Assembly (NCBI GenBank): GCA_018399395.1
Contig: JAGYOI010000102.1
Location: 1-5,596 of the forward strand
Direction of reading: 5' to 3'
From: Prolixibacteraceae bacterium
GTDB lineage: Bacteria; Bacteroidota; Bacteroidia; Bacteroidales; Prolixibacteraceae
DNA length: 5,596 nucleotides
Part shown: positions 1 through 5,596 of the stretch, piece after piece
Numbering within the stretch: position 1 is the first letter of the stretch
How the letters are laid out: each line of letters begins with the position of its first letter
Made by a program: the position numbers and the translations under genes
Notes under the pieces: generated by a model
What the model saw: only the letters and a program-made list of their open reading frames with translations
The model's database searches: none
Told to the model about the DNA's origin: nothing

Positions 1-38
1 CCTTCAAGGGGCAGTCTGATAAACTTGTTGTAAAGTAA
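1..38 (+). CDS. 3' end of a T9SS cargo protein (partial, C-terminal residues only)
   Basis: The frame read from base 3 gives FKGQSDKLVVK followed by TAA at 36-38. A short polar stretch followed by K-L-V-V-K at the extreme C-terminus is how T9SS type A sorting domains end, and the orphan domain just downstream ends almost identically (EKLIVK). The gene body lies outside the window, so the function of the cargo is unknown. By family knowledge such a protein would be exported by Sec, carried through the outer membrane by T9SS, and have this domain removed or anchored at the surface. Only 11 codons are visible, so the call rests on a short motif plus context. Confidence 0.6.
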   Translation, partial: FKGQSDKLVVK

Positions 39-69
39 TGGTAATAAGTGTGTTGTTTTTTTATTACTT
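33..69 (+). other. Inverted repeats just after the upstream stop codon
   Basis: AAGTAAT at 33-39 can pair with ATTACTT at 63-69. Alternatively GTAATAA at 41-47 can pair with TTATTAC at 61-67, so two stems compete for the same 3' arm. A run of seven or more T lies inside the loop side, not after the stem, so this is not a standard intrinsic terminator. It may help end or stabilise the upstream transcript, but the stems are AT-rich and weak. A further 6-bp stem (78-83 with 89-94) follows. The rest of 39-113 is AT-rich with stops in all forward frames, and I see nothing else in it. Confidence 0.25.
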
Positions 70-182
70 GTGAATTGATGTGTGTTCTACACATGAAATC
101 TGATATGTAATGATTAAATAACAGTTTTGATGCATTTATTGTAAATCCGTCATCATCAAAAAGTTTAGAAATTGATCAAGAC

Positions 183-455
183 ATGACGTTTACTGGCGAT
201 ATGAACAAAGCTGATTTTGAGATTAGTTTATACCCAAATCCGGCACAAAACTATGTTAATTTGTCGGTGGATGGCGAAATATCGCCAAATGCTAAAGTAA
301 GTATATTAAACATGGTTGGAGCAACTATACTGAAGTATAATATGCCACAATCTAACACAATACAGATTGATGCATCTGCATTGAATCCAGGTGTATACTT
401 TTTAAATGTTACTTCTGAAAGAGGAGTAGTTTCAGAAAAATTAATTGTTAAGTAG
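183..455 (+). CDS. Orphan T9SS type A C-terminal sorting domain, probably a cargo-gene remnant
   Basis: This 90-residue product is almost entirely a T9SS type A sorting domain. It shows the opening motif SLYPNP (residues 15-20), beta-strand segments around VSILNMVG (39-46), the ALNPGVYFLNV core (66-76) and the terminal EKLIVK. Such domains normally sit behind a signal peptide and a large secreted body; here neither exists. ATG 183 is the first ATG in the frame, but the frame is open back to 114, just after a TGA at 111-113. Those 23 extra codons read like a linker, which suggests the coding sequence once continued further upstream. Without a signal peptide the product could not reach the T9SS, so it is most likely a pseudogene tail left by deletion or recombination. 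A genuine small protein is possible but less likely. A terminator follows 19 bases after the stop. Confidence 0.6.
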   Translation: MTFTGDMNKADFEISLYPNPAQNYVNLSVDGEISPNAKVSILNMVGATILKYNMPQSNTIQIDASALNPGVYFLNVTSERGVVSEKLIVK

Positions 456-474
456 CGTTAATATTTGAATAGTT

Positions 475-510
475 AAAAATAGGAGGGAAATATTCTCTCC
501 TATTTTTTTT
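475..510 (+). terminator. Strong intrinsic terminator after the orphan sorting domain
   Basis: The arm AAAAATAGGAGGGAA (475-489) pairs with TTCTCTCCTATTTTT (493-507), including one G-U pair and a three-base loop, and the run of T continues to 510. The GC-rich centre (GGAGGG against CTCTCC) followed by eight T residues is a textbook Rho-independent terminator for + strand transcription. A and T flanks on both sides might let it work on the - strand too, but no - strand gene points at it. Its presence shows that a transcribed gene ended here, whether or not that gene is still intact. Confidence 0.85.
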
Positions 511-730
511 AATTCTTTATTATATTGATTTGCTTATTATTTTATCAGAAAAAAGTTAAGCTCGTTTGCTATAAATAGTGATTGAATATCGATTATAAGT
601 TTATGACCAAAAATTATACGTCTCTTATTTTCATTTATGCTTCTTTTGTACCAGTAAGTTTAAGTGTTTATTCATTATAAAATGCGAAGTTTAGTTTAGT
701 TTAATGTTACTCAAGTAAGTGATTTTAGTG
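511..730. other. Gene-free stretch between two terminators
   Basis: These 220 bases are AT-rich and hold no convincing coding region on either strand. They are bounded by intrinsic terminators on both sides, so some transcript probably starts inside them or once did. Visible details are a 25-codon frame at 603-680 with a hydrophobic, signal-peptide-like product but no supporting context, and three tandem AGTTT units at 688-702. The stretch could encode a small RNA or be the eroded 3' end of a lost gene. The sequence does not decide between these. Confidence 0.35.
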
Positions 731-766
731 GAAGAGGGGGCTGGTTCTCCCTCTTTTATTTTTTAT
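731..766 (+). terminator. Second intrinsic terminator without an obvious upstream gene
   Basis: The arm AAGAGGGGG (732-740) pairs with CTCCCTCTT (747-755; one G-U pair), with a six-base loop, and is followed by TTATTTTTT. This is a good Rho-independent terminator on the + strand. It resembles the one at 475-510 in its purine-rich 5' arm and pyrimidine-rich 3' arm. There is no complete gene between the two, so it terminates either readthrough from the first, a small RNA, or a vanished gene. It also insulates the receptor gene from upstream transcription. Confidence 0.8.
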
Positions 767-803
767 TGTTTGAGCATTTAAGGTATTATTCTTCTAAATG
801 AAA

Positions 804-833
804 TTTGACACATTTTTATAAGAATTTGGTTTG
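804..833 (+). promoter_or_regulatory. Candidate promoter for the receptor gene
   Basis: The Bacteroidota housekeeping promoter has a TTTG or TTG element near -33 and TAnnTTTG near -7, about 17-23 bases apart. Here TTTG at 804-807 is followed 18 bases later by TTGGTTTG at 826-833, which matches the -7 element except for T instead of A at its second base. If used, transcription would start near 840 and leave a leader of about 108 bases. The match is imperfect and such motifs arise often by chance in AT-rich DNA. A promoter must nevertheless lie somewhere between the terminator at 766 and the start codon at 948. Confidence 0.3.
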
Positions 834-947
834 TTTTTATATCACTGCGGAATGCCATAGGTGTAATTTTACTTCAACGATTAAGCCTTAGAAAACAATT
901 GATAGAAATAAAAAATTAAGTACTAATTAATCAAACTATAAATAACA
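834..947 (+). other. Leader region of the receptor gene
   Basis: About 110 bases separate the candidate promoter from the start codon. I recognise no riboswitch core or attenuator in them. The last 40 bases are A/T-rich, with no Shine-Dalgarno sequence before ATG 948, as is usual for Bacteroidota, where A-rich leaders replace it. The segment TAATTAATCAAAC (924-936) recurs in similar form (TAATTAAAC) before the next gene at 3891-3899. This may reflect shared initiation context or simply the base composition. Confidence 0.3.
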
Positions 948-3854
948 ATGAAAAGATCAATTTTAATGCTGATATTAATGTTGGCTGGTATTTTTTCTTC
1001 GTATGCCGATGAGTTAAAAGGAAGAGTTAATGATTCAAAAACTAATGAATCTTTAGTTGGTGTAAACATTATTATAAAAGGTACAACTAAAGGTACTGTA
1101 ACCGATGTAAATGGAAATTACACTTTAAATAATGTGCCTCAGGAAAGTGTAATCTTGTTTTCTTTTTTGGGATATCAAACCAAAGAAGTAGCATATACCG
1201 GGCAGGATGAAATAAATGTGCAATTAGAATCAGGTAGTCTGGAACTAGGTGATGTTATTGTGACAATACAAGCACAGGGGCAACGTAAGGCAATTAATGA
1301 TCAGGTTGGTTCTGTAACTGTATCGAATATGATATCAGGAGAACAAATGAAAGAAGTTCCCGACGCAAATGCTGCAGAATCTATTGGTCGTATAGCCGGC
1401 GTGTCAATTAAACGAAGTTCTGGTGAAGGAGATCAGGTCGTGGTTCGTGGCATGCAGCCAAATCTTAACCTGGTAACTGTTAATGGTGTGAGAATGCCAT
1501 CAACAGATCAAAATAATAATGCTGTTGGTTTGGCAGGTATTTCACAATATATGCTTGATGGTATTGAAGTGCGCAAATCGCTAACAGCCCAGGATGATGC
1601 TGACGTGGTTGGTGCTATTGTTGATTTGAAACTGGCAACTGCACCTGAAGATTTAAAAATTAATGCCATTGTCGAAAATATGTACAATGGATTAACCAAC
1701 AGCTTTAACTCTTACAGGGCAAGCTTGCAGGGGAGTAATCGTTTTTTTAATAATAAGCTAGGGGTGATTGCACAGATCAATGCTGAGAGTGTTGATCGTT
1801 CAAGAGAAAGGTTGTCGGCAAGTTACGGAAGAGATAACCGGGAGAGTTCTAATGAAGGAGTGTATTTGCAAAGTGGGGGTTTTCAGCTTCATGAGATCAG
1901 GCGCGAACGCTACAGTGCTAATGTTATTGCAGATTACAGATTGCCACAGGGAAAAATTCAGTTCAATACCATTTATAATCTATTTAATGAAGACCGTTGG
2001 GAGAAAAATTACAATGTTGCGGTAGGAACCCAACCAGGGATTACAAAACAACAAAATTCAATTATTTCTAATAATTCAACATTTGTATCTAGTTTAAGGC
2101 TTGAAACAAAAGTATTCAATTTTGCCGATTTCGACTTCGGAGCTTCTTTCACAAATGGTTTAAGAAATGATCCGGGAAATAACAGATTGACTTTTCATTA
2201 TAATAAATCAGGCGAGTCACCCATATCTGATAAATTTCTTGAAAATACATATGGTAAAACGGCATATGAGATCATACCAAATATTAATGAACAACCAGCA
2301 AGTTATCTGATTGATGCTTTAAGTCAAGAAGATGTAGAATTTCAACAACAAGAAATAACTTTGCAAACGAACTTAAAATTGCCTTTCAAAATTTCTGATG
2401 GTTTTTCAGGAAAAGTAAAAATTGGGGGCAAAATGCGTTTTAAAGACAGAAGTTATGACTCAAATCTGCTGGGTGGTATCGTTACCGGTGGTGATGCTAA
2501 AATTGTAATTAATGCATTTGCCGATGCTATGCCCGAATATTCATGGTTGCCACGTCAATATAACGATTTAGTTAATGCTTCACCACTTTACGAGAGGGGA
2601 TGGGAGCAATCAATTTTAGATGACCGGGTTTTACTTAAAGATTTTGCCAGCAGGAACAATGTTGACCATATGTTAAATACAATGGTTGACAGAAGATTCG
2701 AAGATGTAGGTATTTTTCTGACAAATCCCGAGAGCTCGGCAAGTGACTATGATGGCAGTGAGCGTTTGACAGCAGCATACTTTATGACCGATTTAAATAT
2801 TGGACGTAAATTATCAATAAATGCAGGTTTGCGTTATGAGGAAGAGCGAACAACTTATTCAGGTCATGGTGTTAAGCAGGAACTTGACAGGAAACTTACA
2901 CAGGTAAATCAATTAGGACCGAACGAAAGGGTAAATCAATTTTTATTGCCAAGTGTTAATGTTAAGTTTCAATATTTAAAGTGGGCTGATATAAGATTGG
3001 CATATTCACAATCTCTTGCAAGACCTGGCTATTATAGCTTTATTCCTCGATATTACAGAGACTTCCGCAGATCGATGATTAATCCTGCAGGGAATATGAA
3101 CCTGGAACCTTCTCGTTCTGAAAACTTGGATTTAATTCTATCTTTTTACAATAAATATATAGGACTATTTACAATTGGTGGGTTCTATAAAGAGATTTCT
3201 GACTTTTATTATGTCAGGAACTTTAAAGTTATTGATGAAGAAGCTGATAATCTTGTACATGGTTATGAAGATCTTACGATAAGTAAAGGGCAGAGTGTTA
3301 TGGTTTGGTTTAACAGTCCTGAACCTTCTTCAATACGAGGAGCTGAATTCGACTTGCAAACTTCATTTTGGTATCTCCCAAAACCATTTAATGGATTGGT
3401 TCTTAATGCAAACTTCTCATTAATGGAGTCTAAATCACAATACTATGAATCACGGTTAGAAAAAGAATACTATGGTACAAGGCCATGGGAATTTAAGGAT
3501 GTAAGGGTTGATACCATATTAACACGTAGGTTGATCGACCAGCCTGACTTTACAATGAATGTATCCTTAGGGTATGATTATAAGGGTTTTTCTGTACGTC
3601 TGGCCTATAATTATCAAGGAGATGCTATGGCATGGAAAGGTAACAGACCTGAAGACGATGGTTATACACATAGTTACCAACGTTGGGATTTATCATTAAA
3701 TCAAAAGCTTCCTGTTAAAGGTTTATCGATGCAATTATTGGTTAATAATTTAACCGGCATAACAGACAAGCAATATCAATATGCCCGTAAGTTCATTACT
3801 TATGAAGAGTTTTACGGGGCAAGTGGTTCACTTGGAATACGTTATTCGTTCTAA
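948..3854 (+). CDS. TonB-dependent outer-membrane receptor with N-terminal carboxypeptidase-regulatory-like domain
   Basis: This 968-residue protein is a complete TonB-dependent transporter that would import a ligand through the outer membrane using energy from TonB-ExbBD. A signal peptide ends near SYA|DE (residue 20). A CarboxypepD_reg-like domain covers about 23-95, with the typical VGVNIIIKGT, GTVTDVNGNY and FLGY motifs. A TonB-box-like DVIVT lies at 102-106. The plug runs from about 116 to 230, with VVVRGMQPNLNLVTVNGVRMP-like family motifs (164-184) and DGIEVRKSLTAQDDADVVG (204-222). The rest is the 22-strand barrel, including SLARPGYY (689-696), GNMNLEPSRSENLD (715-728) and a C-terminal strand ending in aromatic IRYSF for BAM recognition. 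The plug wording resembles the Xanthomonas/Caulobacter-type receptors (TIGR01782-like) more than SusC/RagA, and no SusD gene follows. ATG 948 is chosen because it gives a clean signal peptide. The gene probably forms an operon with the one starting at 3909. The substrate is unknown. Confidence 0.93.
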   Translation: MKRSILMLILMLAGIFSSYADELKGRVNDSKTNESLVGVNIIIKGTTKGTVTDVNGNYTLNNVPQESVILFSFLGYQTKEVAYTGQDEINVQLESGSLELGDVIVTIQAQGQRKAINDQVGSVTVSNMISGEQMKEVPDANAAESIGRIAGVSIKRSSGEGDQVVVRGMQPNLNLVTVNGVRMPSTDQNNNAVGLAGISQYMLDGIEVRKSLTAQDDADVVGAIVDLKLATAPEDLKINAIVENMYNGLTNSFNSYRASLQGSNRFFNNKLGVIAQINAESVDRSRERLSASYGRDNRESSNEGVYLQSGGFQLHEIRRERYSANVIADYRLPQGKIQFNTIYNLFNEDRWEKNYNVAVGTQPGITKQQNSIISNNSTFVSSLRLETKVFNFADFDFGASFTNGLRNDPGNNRLTFHYNKSGESPISDKFLENTYGKTAYEIIPNINEQPASYLIDALSQEDVEFQQQEITLQTNLKLPFKISDGFSGKVKIGGKMRFKDRSYDSNLLGGIVTGGDAKIVINAFADAMPEYSWLPRQYNDLVNASPLYERGWEQSILDDRVLLKDFASRNNVDHMLNTMVDRRFEDVGIFLTNPESSASDYDGSERLTAAYFMTDLNIGRKLSINAGLRYEEERTTYSGHGVKQELDRKLTQVNQLGPNERVNQFLLPSVNVKFQYLKWADIRLAYSQSLARPGYYSFIPRYYRDFRRSMINPAGNMNLEPSRSENLDLILSFYNKYIGLFTIGGFYKEISDFYYVRNFKVIDEEADNLVHGYEDLTISKGQSVMVWFNSPEPSSIRGAEFDLQTSFWYLPKPFNGLVLNANFSLMESKSQYYESRLEKEYYGTRPWEFKDVRVDTILTRRLIDQPDFTMNVSLGYDYKGFSVRLAYNYQGDAMAWKGNRPEDDGYTHSYQRWDLSLNQKLPVKGLSMQLLVNNLTGITDKQYQYARKFITYEEFYGASGSLGIRYSF

Positions 3855-3859
3855 TAAAC

Positions 3860-3877
3860 ATGATTTATAACAATCAT
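3860..3877 (+). other. Small hairpin in the gap between receptor and beta-helix genes
   Basis: ATGATT (3860-3865) pairs with AATCAT (3872-3877) around a six-base loop, six bases after the receptor stop codon. There is no following run of T, so it is not an intrinsic terminator, and cotranscription into the next gene is expected. It might protect the upstream mRNA end or modestly change the ratio of the two products. Six AT-rich pairs can also be chance. The rest of the 54-base gap is an A/T-rich leader without a Shine-Dalgarno sequence. Confidence 0.25.
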
Positions 3878-3908
3878 TAAATTTATTTATTAATTAAACA
3901 TTCAAATT

Positions 3909-5596
3909 ATGAAAAATTATTTATTTTTTTTAGTCTTATTTACAAGTATGACAATATTTTCTGTAAATATTGTCAATGCACAAACAAGTAATGGCGATAC
4001 GCTTTTTATTACCTCGGCTGATGCTATGGATGTACCTCTTAATGAGATTATAGCTGGAGATACTACAAGTACGGGTGAACGTCAACACAAAGTTTATAAA
4101 CTTGAAGTAGATGGCTGGTATTCTTTATCAGGAACACTCAATGCAAGTAGTTATGATTTGACTATTGTTGGTGAGAAAAGAACTTCACCTGATCAATTAC
4201 GTCCGGTTATGCTATTTAAAGAGGAGTTTAGTGGGTGGAACATTCTTGATGCTGGTAAAGATTTGCATTTAGAAGGCATTCATATCATGGAAATTGCTGA
4301 GACAGAGGGTGGTAACCTGGGGCCATGGGCAAGATCTGGTATCAGTTTGTATTCAGCTGGTGAAAATCAGAGTGTTACCATGCACGATATGGTATTAGAT
4401 TTTAGCCGTTCAATGTGGCTGGCTGGTGCTAAGAATGGCCTGAAACTTAATCTTTCAAATATTCTGATGCGATTCAGGGGCGGTATAAATAACGATTGGT
4501 GGAATGGTTTTGCATTTGTTCCAAATAATATTAAGGATATTGAAGTTAATGTTGAAAACTGTACTTTCTATCAAAGTCATTTTATTGCTTTCAATTTTGG
4601 TGAAACAACTCAAAAAAGTCTTAAAATTAAAAACTGTACTTTTGTTGATAATACACACCACCTTTTTGTTGGTAAAGAATGGATGAATGCAGAATTTAGT
4701 AATAACTTATTTGTAAATGCCTTTACAAATGGTGAAACAGTAGGTTTACGCAGTGGGAGAGATATTGATACACCATATGGTATTATTAATATGGATACAA
4801 TGTATTATGAAATTATTCAGGTTAATGATACTACAACAGCTCTTGGTGAACCTTTATTAGCTGAAGAAGCTCAACGTGATGTTAAGGTGTTAAATAACAA
4901 CAATTACGTTCATCCTGATATTAAAGATTTTTGGGAGTGGGCTAAGAATTATGATGGATCAAGTGATATACCTGAAGACACAATTTATTATTATCAGGAA
5001 TACTTGGTTGCTGACCCGGATTTTCATGATGGTTTAATGAATTCACGTGCGCGGGGAATGTTTGACAATGATGAGGCATATCCAAATCTTGTTATTGAGA
5101 ATACAACCAGCCTTGATCCCGGATTTATCGATTATCCCGATTTTTCTGAAGAAATGATCATGTGGGCTAAAGTAATGTATGGACCAGAAGGTGCACCTGA
5201 TGTGAAAGAAAATTACATGCCAAAAATATTCCAGGATCCTGATGGTAATGTGTTAATGCCTACTGATCCAATGATTTATAATCTTAAATATACCAATTCA
5301 GAATTGTTGAAAGCCGCTACCGATGGTGGCCCAATAGGTGACCGTACCTGGTTTTTGGATAATGGTTATAACAATACAAATGTTGCTGAAGTACAAAATC
5401 TTGAATATTCAACTGGTATTAGTAATTTCAATACTGAAATTAATAACTTGAAAATTTATCCTAATCCGGTAACTAATAATGTAATTAATATTGAAGGTGC
5501 CGATGATCAAATTAAGATTGTATATAATTTAGCAGGTGTTAGAATTATTTCAACAAAAGAAAATAGAATTAACGTTGCTGATTTCAACCCAGGTGT
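3909..5596 (+). CDS. Secreted parallel beta-helix protein with T9SS type A sorting domain (3' end beyond window)
   Basis: The frame is open from ATG 3909 to the window edge (562 full codons). A signal peptide ends near VNA|Q (residue 24). An N-terminal section contains YKLEVDGWYSLSG and LTIVGE wording typical of beta-helix proteins. Rung-like repeats follow, with G/D/N plus a hydrophobic residue or Cys at 123, 160, 184, 217, 242 and 265; NCTF at 217 and 242 and NNLF at 265 are spaced 25 and 23 residues, about one helical turn. A section with SLDPGF and then DGGPIGDRTWF (472-482) resembles the closing motif of Bacteroidota pectate-lyase-like/DUF5123-type proteins. The T9SS domain opens with KIYPNP (515-520) and reaches NPG at the edge; by comparison with the orphan domain about 20 residues are missing. 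Export is by Sec then T9SS to the surface or medium. The role is probably binding or processing of a polysaccharide or other ligand for the receptor encoded 54 bases upstream. I see no confident catalytic site, so a lyase activity is not claimed. Confidence 0.85.
   Translation, partial: MKNYLFFLVLFTSMTIFSVNIVNAQTSNGDTLFITSADAMDVPLNEIIAGDTTSTGERQHKVYKLEVDGWYSLSGTLNASSYDLTIVGEKRTSPDQLRPVMLFKEEFSGWNILDAGKDLHLEGIHIMEIAETEGGNLGPWARSGISLYSAGENQSVTMHDMVLDFSRSMWLAGAKNGLKLNLSNILMRFRGGINNDWWNGFAFVPNNIKDIEVNVENCTFYQSHFIAFNFGETTQKSLKIKNCTFVDNTHHLFVGKEWMNAEFSNNLFVNAFTNGETVGLRSGRDIDTPYGIINMDTMYYEIIQVNDTTTALGEPLLAEEAQRDVKVLNNNNYVHPDIKDFWEWAKNYDGSSDIPEDTIYYYQEYLVADPDFHDGLMNSRARGMFDNDEAYPNLVIENTTSLDPGFIDYPDFSEEMIMWAKVMYGPEGAPDVKENYMPKIFQDPDGNVLMPTDPMIYNLKYTNSELLKAATDGGPIGDRTWFLDNGYNNTNVAEVQNLEYSTGISNFNTEINNLKIYPNPVTNNVINIEGADDQIKIVYNLAGVRIISTKENRINVADFNPG

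Noticed and set aside
603..680. 25-codon frame with a hydrophobic, signal-peptide-like product (MTKNYTSLIF...)
   Set aside because: It is very short, with no leader evidence and no continuation in another frame that looks like a secreted protein. AT-rich DNA yields such frames by chance.
688..702. Three tandem AGTTT units as a functional repeat or CRISPR-like array
   Set aside because: The units are five bases long with no spacers and few copies, so they are best seen as a small simple repeat. No CRISPR array, tRNA, rRNA or insertion sequence is visible in the window.
840..947. Riboswitch in the receptor leader
   Set aside because: The leader is long enough for one, but I could find no conserved core such as a cobalamin-type box and no terminator or sequestering stem near the start codon.
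1508..1699. 63-codon open frame on the - strand
   Set aside because: It lies wholly within the receptor gene, opposite the conserved plug-domain motifs, and has no recognisable family. It is a shadow of the real gene.
1768..2025. 85-codon open frame on the + strand in another phase
   Set aside because: It overlaps the receptor barrel coding sequence, and the translation shows no domain or signal peptide. The receptor frame explains the sequence.
948..3854. Naming the receptor SusC or giving it a specific substrate
   Set aside because: There is no SusD downstream within the window, and the plug motifs do not clearly match SusC/RagA. Nothing here identifies the ligand.
4455..4686. Overlapping short frames on both strands (68 codons on -, 60 codons on +)
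   Set aside because: Both fall inside the beta-helix repeats in other frames. Their low-complexity Leu/Ile/Lys-rich products reflect the repeated AT-rich codons.

Overview
The window reads as an AT-rich chromosomal segment of a member of the Bacteroidota. Three things point there: type IX secretion system (T9SS) C-terminal sorting domains, a TonB-dependent receptor that begins with a carboxypeptidase-regulatory-like domain, and A/T-rich gene leaders without Shine-Dalgarno sequences. The exact taxon cannot be read from the sequence; a free-living or marine polysaccharide-using lineage is only a guess. All recognisable genes lie on the + strand.

Layout. Bases 1-38 are the last codons of an upstream gene whose C-terminus ends in the KLVVK form typical of T9SS cargo. 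Bases 114-455 hold an open frame (first ATG at 183) that encodes almost nothing except a second, complete T9SS type A sorting domain. It has no signal peptide and no cargo body, so it is probably the tail of a decayed or recombined cargo gene. A strong intrinsic terminator follows at 475-510. Bases 511-730 contain no convincing gene, yet they end in a second intrinsic terminator at 731-766. Bases 767-947 are the promoter and leader region of the next gene.

The main content is a two-gene unit. The first gene (948-3854) is a complete 968-residue TonB-dependent outer-membrane receptor. After a 54-base gap comes a gene running off the window end (3909-5596, at least 562 codons). It encodes a secreted protein with a signal peptide, a run of right-handed parallel beta-helix-like rungs and the start of a T9SS type A sorting domain.

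How they may work together (inference): the receptor would import a ligand across the outer membrane using TonB energy. The beta-helix protein, exported by Sec and then T9SS to the cell surface or medium, would bind or process that ligand. The position where a SusD lipoprotein would follow in a classical Sus-like pair is taken by the T9SS-targeted beta-helix protein. The ligand cannot be named from this window.
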